Source of the DNA: Candidatus Aquidulcis sp.
Lineage (GTDB): Bacteria > Chloroflexota > Anaerolineae > Anaerolineales > UBA4823
Assembly (NCBI GenBank): GCA_020723385.1
Contig: DYIZ01000046.1
Coordinates: forward strand, 1 to 39,978
DNA length: 39,978 nt
Direction of reading: 5' to 3'
The notes beneath the pieces were generated by a model, which searched no databases, was not told the origin of the DNA, and was given only the letters and a program-made list of their open reading frames with translations. Position numbers and translations under genes: made by a program. Positions 17,155-26,004 of the stretch are shown in pieces. How positions within the stretch are numbered: the first letter of the stretch is position 1; every line of letters begins with the position of its first letter.

Positions 17155-18354
17155 ATGAGCGTAACCTCTACTTCTCCAACGACAAACCCGTTATCAGATT
17201 TTGCAAAAAGGCTCCGCGCTAATTTCCAGACATATGCCTTGATCGTGGCGACAGTCATCATTTGGGTCGGCTTTTCAGTTTGGAGCGGCGGCACCTATTT
17301 GGGCGCGCAAAACTTTTCGAACATTTTTCGCCAAATGACCATCACCGCGCTGCTTTCGGTGGGTATGGTGCTGGTGATCGTCACAGGCCACATTGACCTG
17401 TCCGTCGGAAAACTGGCTGGATTTGTGTCGGTCGTTGTCGCTTATATGCAGGCCACTTATTGGCCCAAAGTCCTCCCCGGGCACGAGTTATTGACCACTA
17501 TTTTATCGGTCCTGATTGGCCTGGCTGTTGGCGCGCTGTATGGTGTGTTCCAGGGATATGTTATCGCTCATTTACGCGTCCCGGCTTTCATTGTGACGCT
17601 GGGTAGTTTTTGGATCTTGAATGGTGCAATTCTTCTCCGCACAGCCGGCAAAACCATCCCGGCAAACCAGCCGTTCCTTTCGGTGATCGCGCAAGGCTAT
17701 CTCTCCCCTCTGGTAGGATGGATCGTTGCCATCTTCGTCGTGGGCTTGTTGTTCATCACAATGTTCATTAGCCGGCGGCGGAAAGTCAAATATGGATTCG
17801 ATCTCCCCCCTATTTATCAGGATTTAACGCGAACTGCCTTCTTTGCAGCGCTTGTGGTCGCGTACGTCTTTTATGTAAATCAATACAATGGCATCCAAAT
17901 CCCCGTCCTTTTACTGGCTGTGATTGCCGTTGCCGTGGCCTACATCTCGAATAATACCAGGTTTGGGCGTTACGCTTACGCTATCGGCGGAAACCGCGAA
18001 GCTACACGGCTGTCGGGCGTCAATATTCGCGGTAACATTTTCATGGTCTTCGTGCTGATGGGATTTTTGTGCGGCGTCTCTGGGGTGACCCTGGCTTCTT
18101 ACGTTGGGTATGGTACCATCGCAGCAGGCACCGGTTACGAGCTGGACGCCATCGCAGCTTGCATTTTGGGCGGCACATCCACCCTGGGTGGGATCGGGAC
18201 GATCCCCGGCGCAATGATCGGCGGGCTGATCATGGCCAGCCTTACCACGGGCTTGCAAATCATGAACGTGGCTCCCGCCTGGCAATATGTGCTCAAAGGG
18301 CTGGTGCTGGTTCTCGCCGTTTATGTGGATGTCTACTTCAAGAAAAATCGCTAA
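17155..18354 (+). CDS. xylH: D-xylose ABC transporter permease
   Basis: A 399-residue membrane protein from ATG 17155 (AAAGG upstream). It has about ten hydrophobic segments, the CUT2-family signatures [20 protein letters not shown] near residues 71-90 and [20 protein letters not shown] near 340-360, and an extended central loop ([14 protein letters not shown]) that XylH proteins have and RbsC lacks. It forms the channel for xylose uptake. It lies 23 bp after xylG and 23 bp before xylA, in one operon. Confidence 0.92.
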   Translation: MSVTSTSPTTNPLSDFAKRLRANFQTYALIVATVIIWVGFSVWSGGTYLGAQNFSNIFRQMTITALLSVGMVLVIVTGHIDLSVGKLAGFVSVVVAYMQATYWPKVLPGHELLTTILSVLIGLAVGALYGVFQGYVIAHLRVPAFIVTLGSFWILNGAILLRTAGKTIPANQPFLSVIAQGYLSPLVGWIVAIFVVGLLFITMFISRRRKVKYGFDLPPIYQDLTRTAFFAALVVAYVFYVNQYNGIQIPVLLLAVIAVAVAYISNNTRFGRYAYAIGGNREATRLSGVNIRGNIFMVFVLMGFLCGVSGVTLASYVGYGTIAAGTGYELDAIAACILGGTSTLGGIGTIPGAMIGGLIMASLTTGLQIMNVAPAWQYVLKGLVLVLAVYVDVYFKKNR

Positions 18355-18377
18355 CTCAATCTGATAAGGATAATCTC

Positions 18378-19544
18378 ATGTCTGACTATATCCCAAAACC
18401 TGAACACAAATTTACCTTTGGTCTTTGGACTGTGGGCAATACTGGCCGTGATCCATTTGGCAGCCCAGTGCGAGAAGCAAAATCGCCGGTGGAGCTTGTC
18501 CATCTGTTGGCAGAAGTTGGCGCGTACGGCGTTAACTTTCATGATGATGATCTCATCCCCGTAGATGCGACTCCCTCGGAGCGCGACCGCATCGTGCGGC
18601 AATTCAAAGCGGCGCTGACCGAAACAGGTCTCTGTGTCCCCATGGCGACCACCAACCTCTTCGGGGATCCGATTTTCAAGGATGGCGCCTTTACATCCAA
18701 TGACCCCAAAGTGCGCGCCTACGCGCTTCAAAAAACCATGAACGCCATTGACCTGGGTGTGGAGCTTGGCGCAAAGGTGTATGTCTTTTGGGGCGGGCGT
18801 GAGGGCACAGAAACCGATGCCTCCAAGAACCCGATCAGTGCAATCATACGCACGCGCGAAGCCATGAACTTCCTGTGCGACTACGTGCTGGATCGGAAAT
18901 ACGATCTGAAATTTGCCCTCGAAGCCAAGCCCAACGAGCCGCGCAGCGATATTTATAACGCCACCGCCGGGCACATGCTGGCCTTAATCGCCACTCTCGA
19001 CCACCCCGAAATGGTCGGCGTCAACCCCGAAGTGGCGCACGAACACATGGCAGGGCTTAATTTCACGCACGGCGTAGCCCAGGCATTGGAAGCCGGTAAG
19101 CTGTTCCACATTGACCTGAACGACCAGGCTTTTGGGCGTTACGACCAGGATTTCCGTTTTGGCGCAGTGAATTTGAAGAGCGCCTTTTTCCTGGTGAAAC
19201 TGCTGGAAGACAATGGTTATAACGGCAGCCGCCACTTCGACGCCCACGCCTATCGCACCGAAGACTATGAAGGCGTGAAAGACTTCGCCCGCGGCTGTAT
19301 ACGCACTTACCTCATCCTCAAAGAAAAAGCCGCCCGTTTCAATGCCGATAAAGAAATCCAGGCATTGTTGGCAGAGATCAACGCGGATGACGGCTCGATG
19401 GCTTCATTCTGCGGCACATATACTTCCACAAAAGCCGCCGCTTTGAAAGCGCAGTCATTCGACCGCCAGGCGATCAGCCAACGCGGCCTGGGATATGAGC
19501 GCCTCGATCAGCTAACCATCGAATTGCTATTGGGAATCAGGTAA
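18378..19544 (+). CDS. xylA: Xylose isomerase, class I (Streptomyces-type)
   Basis: A 388-residue enzyme from ATG 18378 with AAGGA upstream; a longer frame opening at 18069 overlaps xylH and is rejected. It converts D-xylose to D-xylulose in the cytoplasm. Every active-site residue of the Streptomyces enzymes is present with a uniform +1 shift: His55, Asp58, Trp138, Glu182, Lys184, Glu218, His221, Asp246, Asp256, Asp258 and Asp288. Two divalent-metal sites are therefore intact. It sits in the XylFGH operon and supplies xylulose for the kinase encoded at 22368. It is the shorter class I form, not the longer class II form of E. coli. Confidence 0.95.
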   Translation: MSDYIPKPEHKFTFGLWTVGNTGRDPFGSPVREAKSPVELVHLLAEVGAYGVNFHDDDLIPVDATPSERDRIVRQFKAALTETGLCVPMATTNLFGDPIFKDGAFTSNDPKVRAYALQKTMNAIDLGVELGAKVYVFWGGREGTETDASKNPISAIIRTREAMNFLCDYVLDRKYDLKFALEAKPNEPRSDIYNATAGHMLALIATLDHPEMVGVNPEVAHEHMAGLNFTHGVAQALEAGKLFHIDLNDQAFGRYDQDFRFGAVNLKSAFFLVKLLEDNGYNGSRHFDAHAYRTEDYEGVKDFARGCIRTYLILKEKAARFNADKEIQALLAEINADDGSMASFCGTYTSTKAAALKAQSFDRQAISQRGLGYERLDQLTIELLLGIR

Positions 19545-19565
19545 TCGTCAACTATCGTTCGTAGT

Positions 19566-19581
19566 AGGCGCTTGAGCGCCT
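19566..19581. repeat. Perfect short palindrome between xylA and the GH3 gene
   Basis: AGGCGCT-TG-AGCGCCT, a 7-bp stem with a 2-nt core, followed by further GCGCC/GCGC sequence. It resembles small GC-rich dispersed palindromes common in Chloroflexota intergenic DNA (from memory). A role in mRNA stability is possible. Confidence 0.45.
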
Positions 19582-19629
19582 TTATGCGCCAAAGCGCACA
19601 GGCATTCAAAAACCCCAGGAGTTCACTGA

Positions 19630-21990
19630 GTGCAAAAACCTTCAGCTCGACCCCTTCATCTCGATCCATCCCTTCCAACCGCCATGCGGCTCCACCACCT
19701 GCTCGCGCGCATGACGTTGGATGAAAAACTCGCACAGTTGACTTCCTTTTGGTTCAACGAACTGCAAGATGGGCGGGACAATCTGGATGATCAAAAAATG
19801 CGCACTCTGTTGGGAAACGGCATCGGCCAGGTTTCACGCGTGGGCGGATCGAGCACACTCGCGCCGGTAGACGCCGCCCGCGCGGGGAACACGATCCAAC
19901 GTTTTTTGATCAACCAAACCCGCCTGGGGATTCCCGCCATCTTGCACGAAGAGTGCTGCTCGGGATACGTGGGCCTCGGAGGAACAGCATTCCCCCAAAT
20001 GATCGGTTTGGCCAGCACCTGGAATCCGGCGCTGGCCGAGCAAATGACCCGCGAAATCCGCTGCCAGATGCTGGCTATCGGGGCGCGCCAGGGCTTAGGG
20101 CCCGTTCTCGACATCCCCAGCGACCCGCGCTGGGGGCGCATCGAAGAAACCTTCGGAGAAGACCCGCTGCTGGTGACGCAGTTCGGACTGGCCTACATTC
20201 GCGGCCTGCAAGGGCCGAACGCGGCAGACGGCGTGATGGCCACCGGGAAACATTTCGTTGGCCACAGCCTGTCCAGCGGGGGCCTGAACTGCGCCCCGGT
20301 TCAAATGGGCTGGCGCACGCTGTGGGAGATGTATCTCATGCCGTTCCAGGCTGCCATCGAAGAAGCCGGCCTGCGATCGGTGATGAACGCCTACCCAGAA
20401 TTGGATGGCGAAGTGGTAGCAGCCTCGCGCGCCGTTCTGGCCGATCTGCTGCGCGGCAAATTGGGTTTCAACGGTTTGCTGGTTTCCGATTACAACGCCA
20501 TCCCGATGATCCATTCCTATTACCGCGCCGCCCCCGACGATCAAACGGCCGCGGTTAAAGCCATCAAGGCTGGAATTGAAATGGAATTGCCCTCGCGCGT
20601 TTGTTACGGAGAACCGCTGCGCGCTGCAATCGAAGCCGGGGAAATATCCATCGGCGAAATTGACTCGATCGTGACGCGTATCCTCCAGACCAAATTCGAG
20701 CTTGGCCTGTTTGATAATCCGTATGTGGATGAAAACGCCGTTCTGGAAATCTTTGAAACCAAAGCCCAGCGCGCCCTGGCCAAGGAGATCGCCCGCCAGA
20801 GCCTGGTGTTGCTCAAAAACGACGGCTTGCTGCCGCTGAGAAAGCCGGGCACGCTTGCCATCATCGGCCCCAACGCCGACGCGCCGCGCAACTTGCTGGG
20901 CGATTACAGCTATGCTTCCATGGCGGAGTCTATGGCTTATCAGCCCATGCCCGCCTCCGTCTTTATCGAGGGGATAGATAACGATCACCTTCGAGCAAAT
21001 TCTGTGCAAACTTCCTCGATCTTGCGCGGTATCCAGACGTATCTTGGCGAAGATGCGAAAATCCTTTACGCCCGCGGCTGCGATGTGATCGAGCCGGATC
21101 GCTCCGCTTTCGATGAAGCCATCCAGACAGCGGGGCAGGCGGACACCGTGATTCTCGTTCTCGGAGATAAATCCGGCATGACCCCTGAATGCACCACCGG
21201 AGAAACCCGCGACCGCGCGGACCTGGGCCTGCCCGGTGTTCAGGAGGATCTGGCGAAAGCGATTGCCGCCGTGGGCAAGCCGGTTGTCGTCGTGCTGATC
21301 AATGGGAGGCCGGTCTCCTCGCCCTGGTTGCAGGAAAACGTCCCCGCGATTTTGGAAGCCTGGCTGCCGGGCGAGGAAGGCGCGTCGGCTATCGCGGAGG
21401 TGCTTTTCGGCGCGGCCAATCCTGGCGGCAAACTGCCGGTGACGGTGGCGCGCGCCGTGGGTCAGATACCGCTTCGGTACAACCATAAGCCGTCCGGCAG
21501 CCATTCCAACTGGCATGGCGACTACGTCGAAACGCCGGTTACCCCCCTATATCCCTTCGGCCACGGGTTGAGCTACACCACCTTCGCTTATTCCAATTTG
21601 CGCCTCTCGACGAAAAAGGCTGCCTGCGGGGAACAGGTTGACATCACTTTGACCGTGACCAATACCGGCAAAGTCGCTGGCGACGAGGTCGTGCAGTTGT
21701 ATCTCTGCGACGAATATGCCAGCATCCCGCGCCCGGTGAAAGAGCTGAAAGGATTCTGCCGCGTGGCCCTCGCGCCAGGACAACGCCGCGAAGTTTCCTT
21801 CCATCTCCCGGTGAACATGCTGGCATTCTATGATGAGACCTTGAATCTTGTCGTCGAAGCGGGCATAATCAAAGTCATGGTTGGCAGCTCTTCGGCTGAT
21901 ATTCGCCTGAAAGATGAGTTCGAGATTTCGGGCGCTGCGAAAACCCCCGTAGCGCAGCGTATCTTCACCTGCCCGGTGACGATAGAATAA
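19630..21990 (+). CDS. Glycoside hydrolase family 3 (beta-glucosidase / beta-xylosidase)
   Basis: A 786-residue enzyme from GTG 19630, supported by AGGAG 8 nt upstream; no signal peptide is evident, so it is probably cytoplasmic. The N-terminal barrel carries DPRWGRIEETFGEDP (165-179), GKHFVGH (206-212) and the nucleophile Asp287 in LVSDYNA. The alpha/beta sandwich domain follows (SLVLLKNDGLLPL), then a fibronectin III-like C-terminal domain (LTVTNTGKVAGDEVVQLYL). It releases terminal beta-linked glucose or xylose from imported oligosaccharides. Placement between xylA and xylB favours beta-xylosidase activity, but GH3 specificity cannot be assigned from sequence alone. Confidence 0.9.
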   Translation: MQKPSARPLHLDPSLPTAMRLHHLLARMTLDEKLAQLTSFWFNELQDGRDNLDDQKMRTLLGNGIGQVSRVGGSSTLAPVDAARAGNTIQRFLINQTRLGIPAILHEECCSGYVGLGGTAFPQMIGLASTWNPALAEQMTREIRCQMLAIGARQGLGPVLDIPSDPRWGRIEETFGEDPLLVTQFGLAYIRGLQGPNAADGVMATGKHFVGHSLSSGGLNCAPVQMGWRTLWEMYLMPFQAAIEEAGLRSVMNAYPELDGEVVAASRAVLADLLRGKLGFNGLLVSDYNAIPMIHSYYRAAPDDQTAAVKAIKAGIEMELPSRVCYGEPLRAAIEAGEISIGEIDSIVTRILQTKFELGLFDNPYVDENAVLEIFETKAQRALAKEIARQSLVLLKNDGLLPLRKPGTLAIIGPNADAPRNLLGDYSYASMAESMAYQPMPASVFIEGIDNDHLRANSVQTSSILRGIQTYLGEDAKILYARGCDVIEPDRSAFDEAIQTAGQADTVILVLGDKSGMTPECTTGETRDRADLGLPGVQEDLAKAIAAVGKPVVVVLINGRPVSSPWLQENVPAILEAWLPGEEGASAIAEVLFGAANPGGKLPVTVARAVGQIPLRYNHKPSGSHSNWHGDYVETPVTPLYPFGHGLSYTTFAYSNLRLSTKKAACGEQVDITLTVTNTGKVAGDEVVQLYLCDEYASIPRPVKELKGFCRVALAPGQRREVSFHLPVNMLAFYDETLNLVVEAGIIKVMVGSSSADIRLKDEFEISGAAKTPVAQRIFTCPVTIE

Positions 21991-22077
21991 AAACCAGGCT
22001 CTCTCCCCAAAGGCGGGAATTCGCCCCGTTAGAAACAGTAGAACCTAAAAACGCAATATTGCATAATACATTATTGG

Positions 22078-22232
22078 ATGTCATTCCGAACCGTCGCCCT
22101 AAAAGCCAGTCAATTAGTTCAGGTAACTGTGGCGACGGTGAGGAATCCCTACTGAGCGGTGTGAACTCATGCCTGAATTGGTTCGAACTCATGCTCTGCA
22201 TCAGGGATTCCTCGTTTCACTCGGAATGACAT
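22078..22232. mobile_element. MITE-like palindromic element between the GH3 gene and xylB
   Basis: Terminal inverted repeats ATGTCATTCCGA (22078-22089) and TCGGAATGACAT (22221-22232) are perfect over 12 bp. Inside lie further inverted pairs: CCGTCGCC/GGCGACGG (22091-22098, 22131-22138) and GAGGAATCCCT/AGGGATTCCTC (22140-22150, 22203-22213). There is no coding capacity and no clear target-site duplication. TGTCATTCCGA ends with GAGGAATCC cores match a non-autonomous repeat I recall from many environmental bacterial genomes. The remainder of the 377-bp gap 21991-22367 shows no gene; 22233-22367 presumably contains the xylB promoter. Confidence 0.65.
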
Positions 22233-22367
22233 AGAAAACCACAGGGTGTTCAGAGCTAATTGTACGGTACTGCAATAAAAACATTCGTGCTATTCGACCA
22301 TTTGTGACATTCGTGACAAAAACGAAACGCTTGTAAATGTTCGGTAACAAACTCTCGTAGAGGCCTC

Positions 22368-23891
22368 ATGTCAACCCCTTCCCTTTTCCTCGGTATAGAC
22401 GTTTCCACAACCGCCACCAAAGCCCTGCTCATTGACGAGCTGGGACAAGTCGTGGCCGTCGCATCCTCGCCGCACACCTTGCAGACGCCCAGGCCCCTCT
22501 GGTCGGAGCAGGAGCCTCACGAATGGTGGCTCGCCGCTTCGGCCAGTTGCCGCTCGGTATTGGAAAAAGCCGGCGTCAGCGGCGAAAATGTCGCCGCAGT
22601 CGGGTTGACGGGACAAATGCACGGCCTCGTCTTGCTCGACGAGAAGGGCGAAGTCCTGCGTCCCGCCATCCTGTGGAATGACCAGCGCACTCAAAGCCAG
22701 TGCGACGAAATCCACCAGCGCATTGGGAAAGAGAAATTCATCCAGATAACGGGCAACGTCGCCCTGACCGGTTTCACCGCCCCGAAGATTTTGTGGGTCA
22801 AAGAAAACGAACCGGCGGTGTATGCAAAAGTGAAACACGTCTTGCTGCCGAAGGATTATGTGCGTTACAAATTGACCGCTACCTATGCTATGGACAAAGC
22901 CGACGGCGCAGGCACGGTGCTGTTCGATCTGAAATCCCGCGATTGGTCGAGTGAAGTGCTCGACGAGTTGGATATTGACCCGGCTTGGATGCCGCCCACC
23001 TTCGAGGGGCCTCAATTCACGGGGCGCATCACCCCTGGGGCTGCGGCTGCCACCGGGTTAATAGCAGGCACCCCCGTCGCGGCCGGCGGCGGCGACCAGG
23101 CCGCTCAAGCCGTTGGAGTCGGTGCGGTGGAGCCGGGCGTGGTCGCGCTGACGGTTGGCACGAGCGGCGTCGTGTTTGCCACGACGCCCTCGGCACTGAT
23201 CGAACCCGAAGGGCGGCTTCATGCCTTTTGTCACGCCGCGCCGGGGCGATGGCACTTCATGGGTGTGATGCTTTCCGCCGCAGGCAGTTTGCAGTGGTAT
23301 CGCGATACGCTCGCCCCGCAGATGAGCTTCGACGAGCTGCTGAGAGAAGCCGGGCCGGTTCCCGCCGGAAGCGAGGGGCTGCAATTCCTGCCGTACCTCA
23401 GCGGCGAGCGCACGCCCTACCCCGACCCGCTGGCGCGTGGCGCATTCGTCGGTTTGACGCTGCGCCATGGCCGCGGCCATCTGACGCGTGCCGTGCTCGA
23501 AGGGGTATCCTTCGGGTTGAAAGATAGCTTTACATTGATTCAAAACGCTGGCCTGGGGGAGATCAGCCAGGTGCGCGCCTCAGGCGGCGGTGTGAAAAGC
23601 GCGCTCTGGCGGCAAATCCTGGCCTCTGTTCTCGAAGCAGAATTGGCGACAGTCAATACCACGGAGGGCGCGGCCTTCGGCGCGGCGCTGCTGGCGGGGG
23701 TTGGGGCAGGCGCGTGGCCGGATGTCGAATCTGCCTGCAAAACGGCAGTCAAGGTGACCGGGAGCATGATGCCCGACGCGGCGCAGGTAGAAATATACCG
23801 GGAAGCCTACCCGCTCTATCGAGGGTTGTACCCGGCGTTGAAACCCAGTTTCGGGGAGATTACCCGCCGCTCACCGGAGGGTATATTTTGA
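22368..23891 (+). CDS. xylB: Xylulokinase (FGGY family)
   Basis: A 507-residue cytoplasmic kinase with GAGG upstream of the ATG. It phosphorylates D-xylulose to xylulose 5-phosphate. Residues 9-20 (GIDVSTTATKAL) are the phosphate-binding start with Asp11. MHGLVLLDEKG and RPAILWNDQRT are the substrate motifs, and Asp243 in AGGGDQAAQAVG is the catalytic base position (Asp233 in E. coli XylB). The C-terminal FGGY signature is ASGGGVKSALWRQI. It is separated from the xylA operon by a MITE-like element and probably has its own promoter. Its last 32 bp overlap the end of the convergent MoaD-like gene. Confidence 0.93.
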   Translation: MSTPSLFLGIDVSTTATKALLIDELGQVVAVASSPHTLQTPRPLWSEQEPHEWWLAASASCRSVLEKAGVSGENVAAVGLTGQMHGLVLLDEKGEVLRPAILWNDQRTQSQCDEIHQRIGKEKFIQITGNVALTGFTAPKILWVKENEPAVYAKVKHVLLPKDYVRYKLTATYAMDKADGAGTVLFDLKSRDWSSEVLDELDIDPAWMPPTFEGPQFTGRITPGAAAATGLIAGTPVAAGGGDQAAQAVGVGAVEPGVVALTVGTSGVVFATTPSALIEPEGRLHAFCHAAPGRWHFMGVMLSAAGSLQWYRDTLAPQMSFDELLREAGPVPAGSEGLQFLPYLSGERTPYPDPLARGAFVGLTLRHGRGHLTRAVLEGVSFGLKDSFTLIQNAGLGEISQVRASGGGVKSALWRQILASVLEAELATVNTTEGAAFGAALLAGVGAGAWPDVESACKTAVKVTGSMMPDAAQVEIYREAYPLYRGLYPALKPSFGEITRRSPEGIF

Positions 23892-24090
23892 CTTCATCTT
23901 GCTGGGAGATGACGGCGCTTTGAAGCTCGACCAATTCACCGTTTACCACAGCCAGATTGATCTCAGCCACAGGGATTCCCAACCGGGTTAGTATCTCGCT
24001 CAACCGGCTGGGCTTTTCCAATGGCACATCAACCTGGTGTGGATGGCCGGGGATGTAAAACGAAAACTGTCCGCCCAAATGAAGTTTCAC
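23860..24090 (-). CDS. MoaD/ThiS-family sulfur-carrier-like protein
   Basis: A 76-residue protein with the ubiquitin-like fold pattern of the family and the diagnostic C-terminal Gly-Gly (IYPPVSGG). In MoaD the terminal glycine is thiocarboxylated and donates sulfur to make molybdopterin. The start ATG overlaps the stop of the AOR gene (ATGA at 24090-24087), so translation is coupled. MoaD-like genes are often paired with tungsten AOR genes, where they presumably supply the tungstopterin cofactor. A dedicated tungstopterin role is inferred. It ends in a 32-bp convergent overlap with xylB and has no obvious terminator. Confidence 0.85.
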   Translation of the reverse strand: MKLHLGGQFSFYIPGHPHQVDVPLEKPSRLSEILTRLGIPVAEINLAVVNGELVELQSAVISQQDEVKIYPPVSGG

Positions 24091-25982
24091 CGCATTCCTA
24101 TCGAGTCTGCTGCCCAGCCGAGCGAGAGAGCCTCCAGCCGCTCCTGAGTCGGCTGGCCGGTTTCAGGATCCCAGCCTTTCAAGCCATACAAGACAGTCAG
24201 CGCATGCTCGAACTCATCGCGCGGGATGGCGTTGCCCTGCAAGGGGCCATTTTCCAGCCCTTGAAAAAGCCGTTCTGGCAGGGTGTCGTCTTTACGTGAG
24301 AACCCCTCGCGGAGATTGAATATCCGCGCCATATTGGTAGCGCGCTCGCCAATTTGCAGGGCTTCCTCCATCGTCATGTCCCAGCCGGTGGCGGCGTTGA
24401 TCGAAACCAGCACCTCTTCGGGAAGGATGAATGAGCGCGGCGCGGGGCCAAAGAAACAGTAACCGATCGCCTTTTCCAGGCTGTTCCATCTTTCCAGGAT
24501 ATAAAAGTGGTTCATCTTTTCATCGCTCAGGCTGCGCGGCGGTTGAGCCACGGCAATCCCGAGAGAGCGGGCGTTCTTGAACGTGAGCGAATCCGGGTTT
24601 GCCAGAGTGGGATCGTGCGCCACCACCAGATGGTCAGCGCCGATTTCGGAGATGGCGTACCCCATCCCGACGTTGTATTTCCCGCGCGGCTCGTGCATCG
24701 CCAATTCCTGCCCTTTGACCTGCATGGCAAAGAATTTCGCCTCACCGCCAATTTTTTCGGCAGCGCGCCGGCTGCCCTCGGCCAGCAAATCGCCAAAACC
24801 CTGCCGCCTGGCGATGCGGACGATCATTTGGAGCATGGCTTCGGCGTTGCCAAAGCGCAGCTCAATGCCATCGGTATCGTCCAGGCCAATCAGGCCATGT
24901 TCGAAGCATTCCATGGCAAAAGCAATCGTCGCGCCGGTGGAAATGCTGTCGAGCATGAAAGCGTTGCAAAGCTCGTTGGCTTTAGCGATGGCGTGCAGAT
25001 CATTGATGCCGCAGTCCGGGCCAAATGCGCCGACCGTTTCATATTCCGGGCCGCCGTAAACCGATACCTGGCCGTCAATGGCGACTTCGCGCTTGCAGCG
25101 GATGGCGCAGGCGTAACAACTACGCCGGGCGGTAAGCAGTTGCTTCTCGTAAGCTTCCCATTTGACATCGTCCACGTTTTCAAATGTGCCTTGGCGGAAG
25201 TTACGGGTCGGCAGAATCCCGCCGGTGTTGAGCGCCTCGACGAGACCGGGTGTGCCGCGTTGCTGCAAATCCCAGGCCTGGGGGCTTTCGCGCACGCCTT
25301 TTGCCAGTTTGCGGCCCAGCGCCATGAGCGCTTCGGAGTCGTACGCCAGGGTCTGGTAACGCTGGCTGCCGCGCACAGCCACAGCCCGCAGGTTCTTCGA
25401 CCCCATGACCGCGCCCATCCCGTTGCGCCCGTTGAAATGGCGCAGATCGTTGGTTATGCCGGCGTAGCGCACCAGGTTTTCGCCCGCAATGCCGATTTGA
25501 AGGACGCGGATTTTATCGTCGCCCAGCTCAGCGCGGATCGTCTCCTGAACGGGAGCAGTCTCCTGGCCCCATAGGTGGGCGGCCGGGCGGATTTCAGCCT
25601 GCCCATCGTGAACCCAGAGGTAAACCGGCTGGGGTGCGCGTCCGGTGAAGACGATGGCTTCGAAGCCCGCCATCTTAAGCTCCGGCCCCCAGAAGCCGCC
25701 CGCTTCCGATTCGCCGTAGCCGTTAGTCAACGGCGAGCGCGCCGAAACAACGTAGCGTGTGGCCGTGGAAACCGGCGCGCCCGTCAGCAGTCCATTGGCC
25801 ATCACCAGCACATTTTCAGGCGCAAAGGGTTCGGTATGGGCGGGGAGTTCTTTCAGCAGGATATAGCCAGCCAGCGCCTTGCCGCCCGGGTAAAGGCGGT
25901 AAAAGTCTTCACTGAGTGTTTCGATAGCCATCGCGCCGGTAGTCAGATTAACTCGCAAGACTTTTGCGGTGGTTCCATACAT
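24087..25982 (-). CDS. aor: Aldehyde:ferredoxin oxidoreductase (tungsten AOR family)
   Basis: A 631-residue protein, typical for the family, with GGAG 7-8 nt before ATG 25982. AOR enzymes oxidise aldehydes to carboxylic acids with ferredoxin, using a bis-tungstopterin and one [4Fe-4S] cluster. The cluster ligands are visible as Cys289, Cys292, Cys296 and Cys509. N-terminal AOR motifs include LYPGGKALAGYILLKEL and ESEAGGFWGPELKMAGF, and pterin-binding stretches include GRNGMGAVMGSKNLRAVAV and EIGADHLVVAHDP. It lies 22 bp downstream of the M24 gene in the LarA-M24-AOR-MoaD unit. The substrate is unknown; in this context an aldehyde such as sulfolactaldehyde or a sugar-derived aldehyde is plausible. 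The requirement for tungsten implies anaerobic or low-oxygen metabolism. Confidence 0.92.
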   Translation of the reverse strand: MYGTTAKVLRVNLTTGAMAIETLSEDFYRLYPGGKALAGYILLKELPAHTEPFAPENVLVMANGLLTGAPVSTATRYVVSARSPLTNGYGESEAGGFWGPELKMAGFEAIVFTGRAPQPVYLWVHDGQAEIRPAAHLWGQETAPVQETIRAELGDDKIRVLQIGIAGENLVRYAGITNDLRHFNGRNGMGAVMGSKNLRAVAVRGSQRYQTLAYDSEALMALGRKLAKGVRESPQAWDLQQRGTPGLVEALNTGGILPTRNFRQGTFENVDDVKWEAYEKQLLTARRSCYACAIRCKREVAIDGQVSVYGGPEYETVGAFGPDCGINDLHAIAKANELCNAFMLDSISTGATIAFAMECFEHGLIGLDDTDGIELRFGNAEAMLQMIVRIARRQGFGDLLAEGSRRAAEKIGGEAKFFAMQVKGQELAMHEPRGKYNVGMGYAISEIGADHLVVAHDPTLANPDSLTFKNARSLGIAVAQPPRSLSDEKMNHFYILERWNSLEKAIGYCFFGPAPRSFILPEEVLVSINAATGWDMTMEEALQIGERATNMARIFNLREGFSRKDDTLPERLFQGLENGPLQGNAIPRDEFEHALTVLYGLKGWDPETGQPTQERLEALSLGWAADSIGMR

Positions 25983-26004
25983 AGGTCATCTCCAGAATAT
26001 ACCG

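Noticed and set aside
18069-18377. N-terminal extension of xylose isomerase
   Set aside because: It overlaps xylH in another frame. The ATG at 18378 has a ribosome site and gives exact +1 numbering against the Streptomyces enzymes.
20095-21516. Minus-strand open frame of 473 codons
   Set aside because: Antisense shadow of the GH3 gene in GC-rich sequence; the GH3 frame carries all family motifs.
21991-22367. Possible tRNA or small RNA in the 377-bp gap
   Set aside because: The nested inverted repeats do not fold as a cloverleaf and have no conserved tRNA arms; a MITE-like element explains them better.
24507-25574. Plus-strand open frame of 355 codons
   Set aside because: Antisense shadow of the AOR gene; no domain pattern.
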